Origin: Paenibacillus sp. BIHB 4019 | GTDB lineage: Bacteria; Bacillota; Bacilli; Paenibacillales; Paenibacillaceae | Length of the DNA: 64,000 nucleotides | Assembly (NCBI RefSeq): GCF_002741035.1 | Contig: NZ_CP016808.1 | Location: 1,736,001 to 1,800,000 of the forward strand | Direction: 5' to 3' | Shown: piece by piece, positions 45,401-54,342 of the stretch | How positions within the stretch are numbered: position 1 is the first letter of the stretch | How the letters are laid out: each line of letters begins with the position of its first letter | Notes under the pieces: generated by a model | Database searches by the model: none | Seen by the model: only the letters and a program-made list of their open reading frames with translations | Told to the model about the DNA's origin: nothing | Made by a program: the position numbers and the translations under genes

Positions 45401-45945
45401 AAATCATAATTAGAATGACTCCAAATTCCGCTATAATAAGCTGTGCCGCCGGCATATGAGCTAGGTTGGTATATGCCCCAAGTTACTTGGAGCACTTGAT
45501 TTGGATCATTGTTGGTTGTATCCATCATCATGGTATACTGCTTGTTAGATTCCATGTAAATCCCATCGTTAAAGGTAAATTGAATCCAGCCTCCCGGATA
45601 ATTAGGCACAATACTACTGCTTACCTTCGCTACGCCTAGTACTGTCCCATTGATATCTTGACCTTCATGAATCGTCAAGCTTATCTCTCGCTCAGTACCT
45701 GACGAATTCCATATAAATGCCTCAGCATCGTACATCCACCCTGTTTTACCTGCAGTAAAGCTTTGTCCTACTCCCTTTGATCCGCCATGCGAATTCGGGA
45801 TCGTATTTGCTGTATCCGATGTTTGATCAATTGGATCAACGGATGACGCTTGGATCGATTCTGACATTGCGAAGGCAATCAATAAAATACCAATTACGAT
45901 TAGAGCCCCTCTTTTGAAAAGGTTCATATGTCTTGAATGTAACAC
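42445..45945 (-). CDS. large exported SLH-domain surface protein with MBG and Ig-like repeats
   Basis: A 1166-aa protein: signal peptide (about 7-33), an N-terminal domain of about 160 residues, an Ig-like domain (about 200-290), four nearly identical 80-residue MBG repeats (starting RPLTVTANDATREYGTSN, SLTVTANDATREYG...) plus a fifth diverged one, a further beta domain, and three C-terminal SLH motifs (about 1000-1166: RAETAALLVRAIG, REELAVMLTRAIA, RAEMVTLLSRMLK) for binding cell-wall polymers. A GTG or later ATG start is possible. Likely a cell-surface or adhesin-type protein. No enzyme domain was seen. Confidence 0.85.
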   Translation of the reverse strand: MLHSRHMNLFKRGALIVIGILLIAFAMSESIQASSVDPIDQTSDTANTIPNSHGGSKGVGQSFTAGKTGWMYDAEAFIWNSSGTEREISLTIHEGQDINGTVLGVAKVSSSIVPNYPGGWIQFTFNDGIYMESNKQYTMMMDTTNNDPNQVLQVTWGIYQPSSYAGGTAYYSGIWSHSNYDFAFRTYVASQQRDYSTSLQMDQLTTTYGNTEEIRATLLDAQNQAVSNKTVTFSLDGAVLGSSNTNGNGEAVFSYSVNTAIGNHTLTAEFAGDPTHLTSSESVMMRVDKRPLTVTANDATREYGTSNPVFTGTATGALTSDGITATYATSADQASNVGNYAIEATLVDPNNKLGNYEVTKTAGSLSVTKASLTVTANDATREYGTSNPVLTGAITGALTSNGITATYATSAAQASNVGSYAIEAALVDPNNKLGNYEVTKTAGSLSVTKASLTVTANDATREYGTSNPVLTGAITGALTSDGITATYATSADQASNVGNYAIEATLVDPNNKLGNYEVTKTAGSLSVTKASLTVTANDATREYGTSNPVLTGAITGALSSDGITATYATSADQASDVGSYAIEAALVDPNNKLGNYEVSKTAGSLSITKAQLTVTPHTISRWVNNANPFLDGVVTGVLNNDNISVKYATLAEQSSPIGSYTIEAEIIDPNQRLGNYEVTSNNARLTVYDVPKLTYATNDTASSVIGPLGLPATDDEGRSIQWASSNNQFVDGATGHVQRPSYTEGNKNVTLKATITADGATYEAIYPLIIIANSNTSTGGAIIGNSNTSTGVAYYIEAVSANGKQRVELKLDDLKKGFVAIQSDSEVAEFIISKATLTQLKAIAPSMKLQFITKKDEITIPIQVLVIAGNNHDLNIKIGRADTKTEFVEINKSLGANVWAGPVVFNVNGLDDQGRSSEISAFTAYVERKIKLDAPDSDFATVVLWDEEKQAFTFVPAQFVKENGKVTAIVKSMRNGYFFVIDRRVSFVDLQNHWAKSDIELLAAKFIVQGRNDMNFDPNGMLTRAETAALLVRAIGIPLNNNEFSFADVDRKWYEADVIAAEQAGLIKGYSDGTFRPDNRVTREELAVMLTRAIAYANPSLQTANRELALADVETISPWAVDSIQQALSLDIIKGDQQGNFKPQAEATRAEMVTLLSRMLKRLSFI
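44101..45078 (-). repeat. tandem ~240-bp repeats encoding MBG domains
   Basis: Four units of 240 bp with motif starts at about 44161, 44401, 44641 and 44881 are over 90% identical in stretches, with a less similar fifth unit at the left. High identity at synonymous sites indicates recent duplication or gene conversion. Assembly collapse or expansion is a risk here. Confidence 0.85.
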
Positions 45946-46681
45946 GGTTACAACGCTTCCTTCCGTTCTTTATTTAGTATGTAGTATGAAGGCTCTTATG
46001 TTGAACACTAATAAACGCACCTAACTATTAACATTATTATACATCATAACCTTTTCGCTACTAGGGTTTATCTATCAAAATTAAAAATCATCTTAGGAAT
46101 AGCTGAAATAAAACGATACCTTCTTCGGATTGAGAGTTTCTTTCCCGTTCAATTACTTTAATTAAAAGCTCAAAACCGAAATCAGTGCTTGACAGGTGGA
46201 GCTGAAATACCGCTGCGGGTAAAGTGGGCTTCCGATCGCTGTTGTTCCCAGATTTCCTTGATTCATAGTTTTGTCCCATTTCATTGTAAGGTATCATCCA
46301 TACCCAACGGCAATGCTGCCCGAAACTGTAGAAGGCAGAGCCTCTCCCATTCTCTCTAGGACATCATAAGTCAAATCCTAAGAAATTGTAGTCCTACTAA
46401 AGATGTACATCACAAATATAATGCGAATTGATATTTTTTCATTATACCAAACGATCAAAATTATTTTTTTAAGTTAAATATTTCTTTAACTATGCGGAGT
46501 TTCTGTTAAGAGATTTTCCCGATCATTCCAACTAGGCATGGAACTTATCGTGAGTTCAACTGCAAAGCGATTATGTAAAAAGCGGCCTGTCCCCTTTAGC
46601 TGATAGCTTCCTTACGGGCGGAACGAACACCCCTGTCCTCCTTCGGATTCAGGGTAATCGCCAGACCCTCGCCCCACGCAA

Positions 46682-46708
46682 AAAAGCCAGCCTCTTGCGG
46701 CTGGCTTT
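46682..46708 (-). terminator. terminator beside hairpin element D (SEC-C gene end)
   Basis: AAAGCCAGCC pairs with GGCTGGCTTT over a 6-base loop with a T-run on the minus strand; placed about 90 bp after the SEC-C gene stop. Confidence 0.65.
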
Positions 46709-46715
46709 AATGTTG

Positions 46716-46756
46716 ATGGAGGCGAACCGTGGCTGTGCAAAACCACAATTCGCCGG
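46716..46756 (-). repeat. hairpin element D similar to element B
   Basis: TGGAGGCGAACC ... AATTCGCCG, differing from element B by compensated base changes in the inner stem (GTGG/CCAC) and by one base in the CCACCA tail (CCATCA). Lies between the SEC-C gene and its terminator. Elements B and D bracket the SLH gene. The remaining 45946-46680 region shows no gene I can support. Confidence 0.6.
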
Positions 46757-46799
46757 GTCGATTTTGGAGGCACAGAACAATAGTCACCAATCAACGCCG

Positions 46800-47945
46800 C
46801 TATAGACAGCACTTCTTATGCTTTTTCCCGCTCCCGCACGAGCACAGATCGTTTCTGCCAATTTTCGAGGATGCCGCCGCCGTGTGTTGAAGCACATTGT
46901 CGGCATTCGTGCTCTGACTCCGCTCCTGGCTTAGTTCAGCAGGTGTATAACCTCGATTAGACCACATTCTAGTCGTATTATTCACCTGAATAATTAACGG
47001 TACAATCTCATTCAGCTGCTTCTTGTTCAAACGAATTTTGCGACGCTCAAACTCTTCCATGATGACGCTAATTGGCTCTTCCATTGAACAAGCAAGCTGA
47101 ATATCATCGATGATAGCCTCAGCCATCTGCTCGACTTTGCCCAACTGCTGCATGATATAGTTCTTCAACGCTTCTAGCTGTGGCGTCATCTCAAAATAAT
47201 CAATCTCCGCATAACGTAGCAGTTCTTCCTTAGGAGGAATGTAGTACGGCTTGTCCTTCACGCTCTCCAAGAACTTTTCATATTCGTGCAGACTTTCTTC
47301 ATCTAATTCATCGTTAAATAACATCCCATGCTGAACATTCCAAGTCAGCACCTTATCAGAGACAGATAAACAAACATGATTAAACTTCTCCTCCGTCAAG
47401 CTGCCTTCATTCTGATCATTAATAATTTCTATAAGCTTCTGAACGGAGATAATGCCGTACAAGTTAGACGCAGCTTCTGAATATCGCAGCACCAACTGGG
47501 TTACGGTGCGTTCTTGACCGAATAAATTCAGATCCAGCTTCTGATATGAGGCCTTAACTTCCTCCGGCATGACGAAGTATAGCTTATCCTGCTCCAGGAA
47601 ACTGAACACCAAGCCTTTATCCATCAAAAATAAATAAGCATCCGCAAATACAGTATTGTCCTGAATATACGGAGCCTTAAAAAGCCGGCTCATCAGCTCC
47701 CATTCCTGCATCTCCGCTGTAAGGAAAGCCGCGCGCACATGAGTTACATCTGTAATTCGATCGTAAAGTGCATCCACGAGCTCCTGCTTCTTCAGCTTGG
47801 AGCGGCCCGCTAGCGCGCAATTAACTGCAATGAAATTTAAACGATCTTTAGTTATCTGTGCAAGAATATCCTTTAAGCTCGTCACAACCGCACCTTTGAT
47901 CGCATTGTTAACATTCAGCTGCAGCATTTCTTTTTCCAATTCCAT
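46800..47945 (-). CDS. SEC-C motif protein
   Basis: A 381-aa soluble protein with a C-terminal SEC-C zinc motif (GRNDLCSCGSGKKHKKCC, Cys-rich, about 362-380). The first ~300 residues are helical with no domain I recognise. SEC-C tails occur on SecA and on many unrelated proteins, where they bind Zn and help in protein interaction. AAAGGGG precedes the start. It is alone, ending at the hairpin-terminator pair. Confidence 0.8.
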   Translation of the reverse strand: MELEKEMLQLNVNNAIKGAVVTSLKDILAQITKDRLNFIAVNCALAGRSKLKKQELVDALYDRITDVTHVRAAFLTAEMQEWELMSRLFKAPYIQDNTVFADAYLFLMDKGLVFSFLEQDKLYFVMPEEVKASYQKLDLNLFGQERTVTQLVLRYSEAASNLYGIISVQKLIEIINDQNEGSLTEEKFNHVCLSVSDKVLTWNVQHGMLFNDELDEESLHEYEKFLESVKDKPYYIPPKEELLRYAEIDYFEMTPQLEALKNYIMQQLGKVEQMAEAIIDDIQLACSMEEPISVIMEEFERRKIRLNKKQLNEIVPLIIQVNNTTRMWSNRGYTPAELSQERSQSTNADNVLQHTAAASSKIGRNDLCSCGSGKKHKKCCL

Positions 47946-48083
47946 TCCTAAACCCCTTTACCATGAAGCTACATAGTTAAATTGTACCCTAATCCGGCTC
48001 ACAATTGAAAGGATTGACGTCTTGAAACTAGAGCATAGCAGTCACAGCAACGACTTCAACCTGATATTGAAAGACGACAAACA

Positions 48084-48119
48084 AGAACCCCCATCGTATG
48101 GATCCCACGAGGAGGTTCG
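48084..48119 (-). terminator. weak terminator after the DoxX gene
   Basis: GAACCCCC at 48085 can pair with GGAGGTTC at 48111 on either side of a 20-base loop; the T-run on minus is modest. It lies 24 bp past the DoxX stop. Confidence 0.4.
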
Positions 48120-48142
48120 TTTTGTTACTTAAAGTGAATGAG

Positions 48143-48682
48143 TTAGTGGGCTTTTGCCGTGCCCGTAGGAGTCATTTTTCCGCCTCCATCAAGCTTCTTA
48201 AACTTGAGTGTTTTACGCAATAGCGGGATCAGGTAGTAGTCCAATCCATACCGTCCTGCATTGGTGCCTGCAATAAGTACAATTCCACCGAGAAGAACAA
48301 GCCATGGGTTAGTGTTTAACGTTCCAGCGAACATGAACATGAAGTTCATTAAAAGTCCGAAGAAGGCTGCCGCAGCCGTTAATCCCCCGACTATCAATCC
48401 GATGCCCACGAGTAATTCGCCGATTGGGATGAGAATGTTAAAGAGCTTTACGTTCGGCATCGCGAAGTGTTCGATGAAGTATACAAAGTTCGGATAAACC
48501 AATTCATTTGTCGTTTTATCGGCTACCGGGTTATTGATTGCGTTGGTTAAGAACCCTGTGGCATCGAATCCGCCCGTCAATTTGTGCCAGCCCCCTACAA
48601 TCCATTGGTAACCGAGGTAGACACGAACGACGACCATAAGCATTGCAACATATTTATTATTTTTTAGCCATGCTAACATCAT
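48143..48682 (-). CDS. DoxX-family membrane protein
   Basis: About 179 aa with four membrane segments and the DoxX pattern: VVRVYLGYQWIVGGWHKLTGGFDATGF, then NILIPIGELLVGIGLIVGGLTAAAAFFGLL and GGIVLIAGTNAGRYGLDYYL. The ATG at 48682 (6 bases after GGAG) is preferred; the frame also opens at 48715, inside a regulatory site. The family is linked to redox and quinone metabolism in different bacteria, without a settled function. Upstream FNR/Rex-type boxes suggest control by oxygen or NADH. Confidence 0.82.
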   Translation of the reverse strand: MMLAWLKNNKYVAMLMVVVRVYLGYQWIVGGWHKLTGGFDATGFLTNAINNPVADKTTNELVYPNFVYFIEHFAMPNVKLFNILIPIGELLVGIGLIVGGLTAAAAFFGLLMNFMFMFAGTLNTNPWLVLLGGIVLIAGTNAGRYGLDYYLIPLLRKTLKFKKLDGGGKMTPTGTAKAH

Positions 48683-48700
48683 AATCATCTCCAACTTTAT

Positions 48701-48716
48701 TGTGATTTTTTTCACA
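48701..48716. promoter_or_regulatory. CRP/FNR- or Rex-type box at the DoxX start
   Basis: TGTGATTTTTTTCACA fits TGTGA-N6-TCACA exactly, and TTGTGAT-N4-TTCACAT fits the Rex consensus at 12 of 14 positions. It sits just before the ribosome binding site, where binding would block transcription. Confidence 0.55.
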
Positions 48717-48902
48717 TACTATTTTAAAAAGATAGGCTTTCTTCCTTCTTACTCGATACACTAGGATGTACTGAAAGACTAGATCGCTTGAACCAGGATC
48801 GCTTGGGGTTGTGATTTTTCATGATTCATTCTTCCCTTCTTCTGTTACTATGTATTACTCTCTCCTTGCATCTTTAATATATCATACTTTGATACCTATG
48901 AA

Positions 48903-48918
48903 TGTGAAAAATTTCACA
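48903..48918. promoter_or_regulatory. second CRP/FNR- or Rex-type box upstream of DoxX
   Basis: TGTGAAAAATTTCACA fits TGTGA-N6-TCACA exactly and the Rex consensus at 13 of 14 positions over 18 bp. On the minus strand a TATATT -10-like hexamer (48881-48876) follows at a distance compatible with activation from about -41.5. The remaining DoxX leader (48720-48900) holds a possible very short upstream reading frame only. Confidence 0.55.
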
Positions 48919-49262
48919 ACTTTGTGAACTCTGAAAAGAATTTGTACGAAGCCGTAGTCTTTGCTTGGAAATGCCACCCCTTAACAGTAAATCCTCTATG
49001 GTATGTAGTGTCCAGGCTACTTGTATGCCGATAAAATTATACTTTATACGCATCAATTTTGGCATGGAGGATTTCATTGATATTCTTATTTTTATGAATA
49101 ACTCCCATAGAATTATTATTAGTTCGAGAGAGAATTTCAGTAATATCTGTATGGTATTTTTCACAGCACATGGTTCTGAGTGGCGATAATTGTGATTTAT
49201 GATTACTGGTCATTTCTCTTTCATTATATGATTTTCTAAAACACCATGTATGCAATACAAAC

Positions 49263-49290
49263 AAAAAAGACACCTAACACGGTGTCTTTT
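49263..49290 (-). terminator. ssrA terminator
   Basis: AAAAGACACC and GGTGTCTTTT form a 10-bp stem (6-base loop) with T-run on the minus strand, starting 10 bases past the mature CCA end of tmRNA. Confidence 0.85.
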
Positions 49291-49300
49291 CTGATAAGGT

Positions 49301-49666
49301 TGGTGGAGGCGAGGGGAGTCGAACCCCTGTCCGAAGATCACGCCACACAGGCATCTACGGGTGTAGTCACGATTTTGATGTCACCCAGGAGGACGCCTCG
49401 TAACCGGCTTCTTCCAAGGTCAGCCTGATTGTCTTCTTCAGCTCACCCCAGGCGGAGATGAGACAGCGTATCCCACTACTTGTTAGCCCCTAGTCTAGTC
49501 ACATGGGCGATGCTAGGTAGGAGCACGCTCACAGTTTCTTAGGCTGCGAAAGCGTAGTTTGTTTGTTGTTTGCCATTTAATAGGCTTTAGCGTTGATGAA
49601 GTGGACGCGTCCCCACTACCCGCAACCCGCGCTCGTCCTATCCCCGTCGAATCCAAGAACGCCCCC
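49301..49666 (-). ncRNA. ssrA: transfer-messenger RNA
   Basis: The minus-strand transcript starts GGGGGCG, which pairs with CGCCTCC before ACCA at the 3' end to make the acceptor stem; GGGGTTCGACTCCCC forms the T-arm. The tag frame at 49574-49539 begins GGC and encodes GKQQTNYAFAA, preceded by the Ala of charged tmRNA. The ending YAFAA fits protease recognition. Length is 366 nt, typical. It releases stalled ribosomes together with SmpB, whose gene is adjacent. Unrelated proteins predicted here on the plus strand are spurious. Confidence 0.95.
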
Positions 49667-49875
49667 GAGTTGGCATAAATGACTCATCCTAGCCAGCTCA
49701 TAAGAGCCGCAACCAGATCATCATTTAGCTAAGAACTTGCTTCGTTACTTGCTTAGTATAACACGATTCAAGGAATAATCCTTAAAATGTTATTGGTAAG
49801 GTTAGTAAAATTCAACACGCTTTCCTTTAAAACATACACTTGCTCTGAACTGCGCTTGCGCACAGCACATCGCGC

Positions 49876-50355
49876 TTAACGTATGATCTTCTGCTTCTCG
49901 CGCAGCGCCCGCTGAATATCACGCTGGGCATCTCGCTTTGCCGCGGAATCGCGTTTGTCGAACTGCTTCTTACCTTTACCTAACCCAATCAGAAGCTTTG
50001 CGTAGCCATTGCGCACATATATCTTGAGCGGCACAATGGAGTAGCCTTCCTGCTTGGATTGGCCGAGCAGCTTATGAATCTGAGCTTTATGAAGCAGCAG
50101 CTTGCGGGCACGCGTCGGATCCGTTGGATTGTGACGATTCCCCTGCTCGAAAGGGCTGATATGCAAATTATGAATGAAAATTTCGCCGTTACGTATCGTC
50201 GCAAATGCGTCGCTTATATTGGCTCGTCCGTTGCGGAGCGATTTAATTTCCGTCCCCATTAGCACCATTCCCGCTTCATACGTGTCTTCGATGAAATAAT
50301 CATGGGAAGCTTTTTTGTTTTGCGCAAGCTGCTTGCCGTCGTTCTTCTTGCCCAT
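49876..50355 (-). CDS. smpB: SsrA-binding protein
   Basis: About 159 aa, full length for SmpB. It starts [20 protein letters not shown], and carries [26 protein letters not shown] and the basic C-terminal tail ([27 protein letters not shown]) that enters the mRNA channel. GAGGTGATAAGA precedes the ATG; the frame also opens at a GTG 9 bases upstream. Partner of ssrA, next to it as is usual in Bacillota. Confidence 0.95.
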   Translation of the reverse strand: MGKKNDGKQLAQNKKASHDYFIEDTYEAGMVLMGTEIKSLRNGRANISDAFATIRNGEIFIHNLHISPFEQGNRHNPTDPTRARKLLLHKAQIHKLLGQSKQEGYSIVPLKIYVRNGYAKLLIGLGKGKKQFDKRDSAAKRDAQRDIQRALREKQKIIR

Positions 50356-50493
50356 TCTTATCACCTCGACATCATAATTAGCTCCAGAAAATTGAAAAAG
50401 CCACTAGATATATATTGTAGCAATTTTTGAAAATGAAAGCAAGAAAGCAGCTGCCATATTGTAAAATATGGTTTGCTCGTCAAAACCATAAAA

Positions 50494-50524
50494 AGCCGCT
50501 CCGACCTTACGGTCGAAAGCGGCT
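50494..50524 (-). terminator. terminator after csp
   Basis: AGCCGCT pairs with AGCGGCT around a further stem (GACC/GGTC); a T-run follows on minus. 20 bp past the cold shock gene stop. Confidence 0.75.
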
Positions 50525-50547
50525 AAATTTCGCAGTTGATTAAACTA

Positions 50548-50748
50548 CTACAGTTTTACTACGTTTTCAGCTTGTGGTCCGCGGTTGCCTTGAACAACGT
50601 TAAATTCTACGCGTTGTCCTTCTTCCAGCGTTTTGAAGCCTTCGCCAGTGATTGCGCTGAAATGTACGAATACATCGTTGCCGCCTTCAACTTCGATGAA
50701 GCCAAAGCCTTTCTCAGCGTTAAACCATTTAACTGTACCTTGTTGCAT
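50548..50748 (-). CDS. csp: cold shock protein
   Basis: A 66-aa single cold shock domain. It begins [18 protein letters not shown] with RNP1-like KGFGFIEV and RNP2-like VFVHF motifs, so it binds RNA. GGAGG lies 8 bases before the ATG; an in-frame ATG further upstream would remove this spacing. Function: RNA chaperone and antiterminator, with expression rising on temperature downshift. It has a long 5' leader with a hairpin. Confidence 0.95.
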   Translation of the reverse strand: MQQGTVKWFNAEKGFGFIEVEGGNDVFVHFSAITGEGFKTLEEGQRVEFNVVQGNRGPQAENVVKL

Positions 50749-50806
50749 TTGTAAAACCTCCAAAAATAAAATTAATATGCGCCTGTTTCGTTTTGAGAAA
50801 CAAAAA

Positions 50807-50863
50807 ATTCACACATTGAAAAAGGTCCATGACTGTAATGACACCCTTTTCAATATGTGAATT
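50807..50863 (-). promoter_or_regulatory. terminator-like hairpin in the csp leader
   Basis: ATTCACATATTGAAAAGG pairs almost perfectly with CCTTTTTCAATGTGTGAAT, followed by a T-run on the minus strand, 50-60 bp before the csp ribosome site. A TATAGT -10-like element sits near 50895. It could be an attenuator read through at low temperature, or a terminator for an upstream transcript. Confidence 0.5.
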
Positions 50864-51022
50864 CAGGTCCATATCATCAATTGCTTTGAGTGTACTATAC
50901 CCATATTCAAAAAGCAAGCGACAAGCTTAAATAATTTCTAAAGCTTGGCCCGCTGTACCAGCGCTGCTGAGCCTCTGTATGAGGGGCAACGCTGATGCAA
51001 GAGACTTTACAACTATTTTGTT

Positions 51023-54000
51023 TTATTTACGTTTTTTTCTAACAAAAGCAGCCGTTGAATTGCCGCCTCCGTTTTTCTTCTTGCGCTTCCTCTTAGCCGC
51101 ATCTCCGTCTGCTCCCGCAGCGTCTGGCGAAGCCTGCCCACCAGGATTGGCACCGCTTGGCGCTGAGCCTGGCTGCGCCGCCTGGCGCCGCTTGCCGCCT
51201 TCAAAGCCACGGCCAGCTCCGCCGCTTCGCTCGCCGCCATCGCTGCGACGGCTGCCTCCTCTAATCGGCAGCCCCCACATATCCGTGCGCGGCGCGCCTT
51301 CGCCGCCGCGCCCTTCGCCTCGATCCTGCGGCTCCGCCCGCACGATCCGCTGCGTCTGCTCCGCCGGCGCAAAGCTGCCGCCAGCGTCGCCCTTGCGCCC
51401 GCGGCGCGGCGCGTTCCCGCCGCCGCCTGCGCCTGGCGCAGCTCCGCGCCCAGCGCCCTTGCGCTGGCGCTTCGCGCCTTGGCCGGCTCCGCCGGCCTGA
51501 GCAGCTGAGTTCCACCACAGCTGCTCCTCGCCAGCGCCGCCATCCTGGCGCTGGCTCTCTCCCGCCGGACGGCTTAGCGCGTCCGGCAGCCCCGGCGCGG
51601 CGCTATCACCCTCGCGCCGCTGCCCCGCACCAATGTCGTCGCGCTTGCCGCGACGACGCGCCCCGGCAGCAGCACCATCCAGCTGCCACGGGTTCTGCCC
51701 ATTTCCGGCCTGTGCACTGCCTTGCAGGCCGCCATCCCTTGCTCTACCGCTGTTTCCTGCTCTGCCGCTTTTCCCTGCTCTTCCGCCTTGCCCTTCATTC
51801 CCGGCTCTGGCGCCTCTCGCTCCATTGCCTGCTCCAGAGCCTTGCGCTCCATTGCCCGCTTTGCCGCCCTTGCCTTTAAAGCCGCCGTAGCCGCCATTTC
51901 CGCCCTTGCTGCCAGCAGCGGTACTGTCGCCCTTCGCTCTAGTGCCGGTGCCCGCACCGCCACCGCTGCTGCGTCCGCCTTTGTTAAAGCCGCCGCTGCG
52001 CCCACGCCCGCCGCGCGATGCGCCGAACCCAGCATCAGCGATGCCTTTAAAACCGCTGCGAGGCTTCATATCGACCATTTCAAAATCAATCGTATGATCG
52101 TTCATATTCACATTGCCAATGCGGATTTTCACCTCATCGCCAATCCGGTATACCTTGGAAGTACGTTCGCCGATAAGCACCATATGCTGCTCTTGGAAGT
52201 GGTAATAATCATCCGTCAGATCGCTCAGACGAATAAGCCCTTCCACCGTATTATCCAGCTCGACAAACATCCCGAAGCTCGTTACGCTGCTGATAATGCC
52301 ATCGAATTCCTCGCCGATTTTATCAAGCATAAATTCGCATTTTTTCATCTGCTCGGTATCACGCTCGGCATCAGCCGCTACCCGCTCGCGCTCAGATGAG
52401 TGCTGCGCGATATCCGGCATGCGTGCAGTCAGCGCCTCATTGCGCTTCTCGCTAAGCGCTCCGCCGCCTTCCAGCACCTCGCGAATGACGCGGTGGATAA
52501 CCAAATCCGGATACCGGCGAATTGGAGAAGTGAAGTGCGAATAAAATTCAGCTGCCAGCCCAAAATGTCCCAAGCTTTGCGCATCATATTTCGCCTGCTT
52601 CATCGAGCGAAGCATAACGGTGGAAATGACCGTCTCTTCCTTCGCCCCTTTGATTTCCTCCAGCAGCATTTGCAATGCACGCGGATGAACCGAGTTGCCT
52701 TTGCCTTTCACAACATAACCGAAGTTCGCCGCAAACTGCATGAAATGCATCAGCTTCTCCTGATCCGGGTCTTCATGGATCCGGTATAGGAAAGGAACGC
52801 GCAGCCAGTGGAAATGCTCGGCAACCGTCTCGTTCGCCACAAGCATAAATTCCTCAATGATCTGCTCCGCGACGGAACGATCTCTTTTCACGATATCGAC
52901 AGCCTTGCCCTGCTCATCTACGATGACCTTCGATTCCTGAAAATCAAAATCAATCGCGCCCCGCTTCATCCGCTGCTTGCGAAGCTTCATCGCCAGCTGC
53001 TCCATCAGCGTGAACATATCCAGCAAATCAGCGTATCGTTCCTTCAGCTCGGTCTGCGGCTCCTCTTCGGTTGCCGTCAGCAGCTTGCGAACGTTCGTAT
53101 ACGTCATGCGCTCCTTCGTACGAATAACACTCGTAAACACATCATGACGCACGCGTTTCAGCGTTTTGGCATCAAACTCCATTTCGCAGGAAAGCGTCAG
53201 CCGATCTACTTGCGGATTAAGCGAGCAAATGCCATTCGACAAGCGATGAGGCAGCATCGGAATGACGCGGTCCACCAAATAAACGCTGCAGCCTCTGCGG
53301 AAAGCTTCCTGATCCAGCTCGGAGTTTTCACGCACATAATAGCCTACGTCTGCGATATGGACGCCCAACAAATAATTGCCGTTGTCCAGCACCTTCACAT
53401 GGACGGCGTCATCGAGATCCTTAGCATCCTCGCCATCAATCGTTACGATGACTTCATTGCGCAGGTCACGACGACCCTGCTCTACAATTTCTTCCTCGGT
53501 AATCGAATCTGGAGCCGCTTCCGCCTCTGCATCCACCTCTTCCGGAAAGCCTTCCGGCAGCTGATGCTTGCGGATAATCGACAAAATATCGATGCCTGGA
53601 TCATCCTTGTGGCCAAGGATTTCAATAATTTCGCCTTGTGCTGCTGAACGGCCTTCTGGATAGGTCACGATGCGCACGACTACCTTTTGGCCGGATACGG
53701 CGCCTTTAAATTCATTTTTCGCGATGAAAATGTCGCGGTTAATCCGTTTGTCATCCGGCACAACAAAGGCATACACCTCATGGCTTTCAAAAGTGCCGAC
53801 CACCTGTGTAACCGCTCTCTGCACAATGCGGACAACCTCGCCCTCCAGGCGGCCACCCGCTTGGCTCTTGGACGTCACACGCGCAAGAACAATGTCGCCG
53901 TTCATCGCGCTGAGCTGATCATTGGCATGAATATAGATGTCAGGATGCTCTTTGTCGTCAGGAAGCAGGAACGCAAAGCCTTTCGCATGGACCTGCAATT

Positions 54001-54214
54001 TTCCGCGCAGCAAATTCATCCGTTCCGGAACGCCGTAACGGTCATTGCTCGTACGGAGGATTTTTCCGCTATCCTCCAGATGGGTAAGCAGCTGCAAAAA
54101 AGCTTTGAAATCAGCAGCCTCCATCACGCCGAAATGCTGCTCCAGCTCCTGATAAGTCATCGGTTTATAAGCGGTCTCCCGCATAAAATCAAGCAATTCC
54201 TGCTCTTGTGTCAT
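51023..54214 (-). CDS. rnr: ribonuclease R with long low-complexity C-terminal tail
   Basis: A 1063-aa protein. Residues up to about 718 make a normal RNase R: winged-helix start [19 protein letters not shown], cold shock domains, the RNB catalytic region ([17 protein letters not shown] with conserved Asp, [16 protein letters not shown]) and an S1 domain. It degrades structured RNA 3' to 5' and in tmRNA quality control. The last ~345 residues are Gly/Ala/Arg/Lys-rich without domains and end KRKRKKKN ... RKKRK. The start at 54214 follows GAGG with good spacing. Downstream is csp, upstream secG. Confidence 0.92.
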   Translation of the reverse strand: MTQEQELLDFMRETAYKPMTYQELEQHFGVMEAADFKAFLQLLTHLEDSGKILRTSNDRYGVPERMNLLRGKLQVHAKGFAFLLPDDKEHPDIYIHANDQLSAMNGDIVLARVTSKSQAGGRLEGEVVRIVQRAVTQVVGTFESHEVYAFVVPDDKRINRDIFIAKNEFKGAVSGQKVVVRIVTYPEGRSAAQGEIIEILGHKDDPGIDILSIIRKHQLPEGFPEEVDAEAEAAPDSITEEEIVEQGRRDLRNEVIVTIDGEDAKDLDDAVHVKVLDNGNYLLGVHIADVGYYVRENSELDQEAFRRGCSVYLVDRVIPMLPHRLSNGICSLNPQVDRLTLSCEMEFDAKTLKRVRHDVFTSVIRTKERMTYTNVRKLLTATEEEPQTELKERYADLLDMFTLMEQLAMKLRKQRMKRGAIDFDFQESKVIVDEQGKAVDIVKRDRSVAEQIIEEFMLVANETVAEHFHWLRVPFLYRIHEDPDQEKLMHFMQFAANFGYVVKGKGNSVHPRALQMLLEEIKGAKEETVISTVMLRSMKQAKYDAQSLGHFGLAAEFYSHFTSPIRRYPDLVIHRVIREVLEGGGALSEKRNEALTARMPDIAQHSSERERVAADAERDTEQMKKCEFMLDKIGEEFDGIISSVTSFGMFVELDNTVEGLIRLSDLTDDYYHFQEQHMVLIGERTSKVYRIGDEVKIRIGNVNMNDHTIDFEMVDMKPRSGFKGIADAGFGASRGGRGRSGGFNKGGRSSGGGAGTGTRAKGDSTAAGSKGGNGGYGGFKGKGGKAGNGAQGSGAGNGARGARAGNEGQGGRAGKSGRAGNSGRARDGGLQGSAQAGNGQNPWQLDGAAAGARRRGKRDDIGAGQRREGDSAAPGLPDALSRPAGESQRQDGGAGEEQLWWNSAAQAGGAGQGAKRQRKGAGRGAAPGAGGGGNAPRRGRKGDAGGSFAPAEQTQRIVRAEPQDRGEGRGGEGAPRTDMWGLPIRGGSRRSDGGERSGGAGRGFEGGKRRQAAQPGSAPSGANPGGQASPDAAGADGDAAKRKRKKKNGGGNSTAAFVRKKRK

Positions 54215-54342
54215 TAGTTTCCTCGTCACCTCATATACCGGAGGCCATTCTATCAGCACTTGCAACCGGTTGATAGATTATCATATACCATTTAGTATAC
54301 ACGAAATTACCCAATCGCATCCGCGAAACCACGAAAAAACAA

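Noticed and set aside
46088..46297. 69-aa minus-strand frame upstream of the SLH gene
   Set aside because: No ribosome site and no recognisable pattern; treated as chance.
41957..46756. Hairpin elements B and D as integron attC sites
   Set aside because: They lack the RYYYAAC/GTRRRRY core boxes, and no integron integrase is present.
48874..49164. Minus-strand frame of 96 aa between DoxX and ssrA
   Set aside because: It overlaps the FNR/Rex-type box region, has poor codon use and lacks a ribosome site.
49246..49428. Plus-strand reading frame with VEARGVEPLSE across the tmRNA 3' end
   Set aside because: It is a well-known spurious translation of the ssrA gene, read on the opposite strand.
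51261..52399. Several long open frames on both strands across the RNase R tail
   Set aside because: They result from GC-rich, low-complexity DNA with few stop codons; the RNase R frame explains the region.
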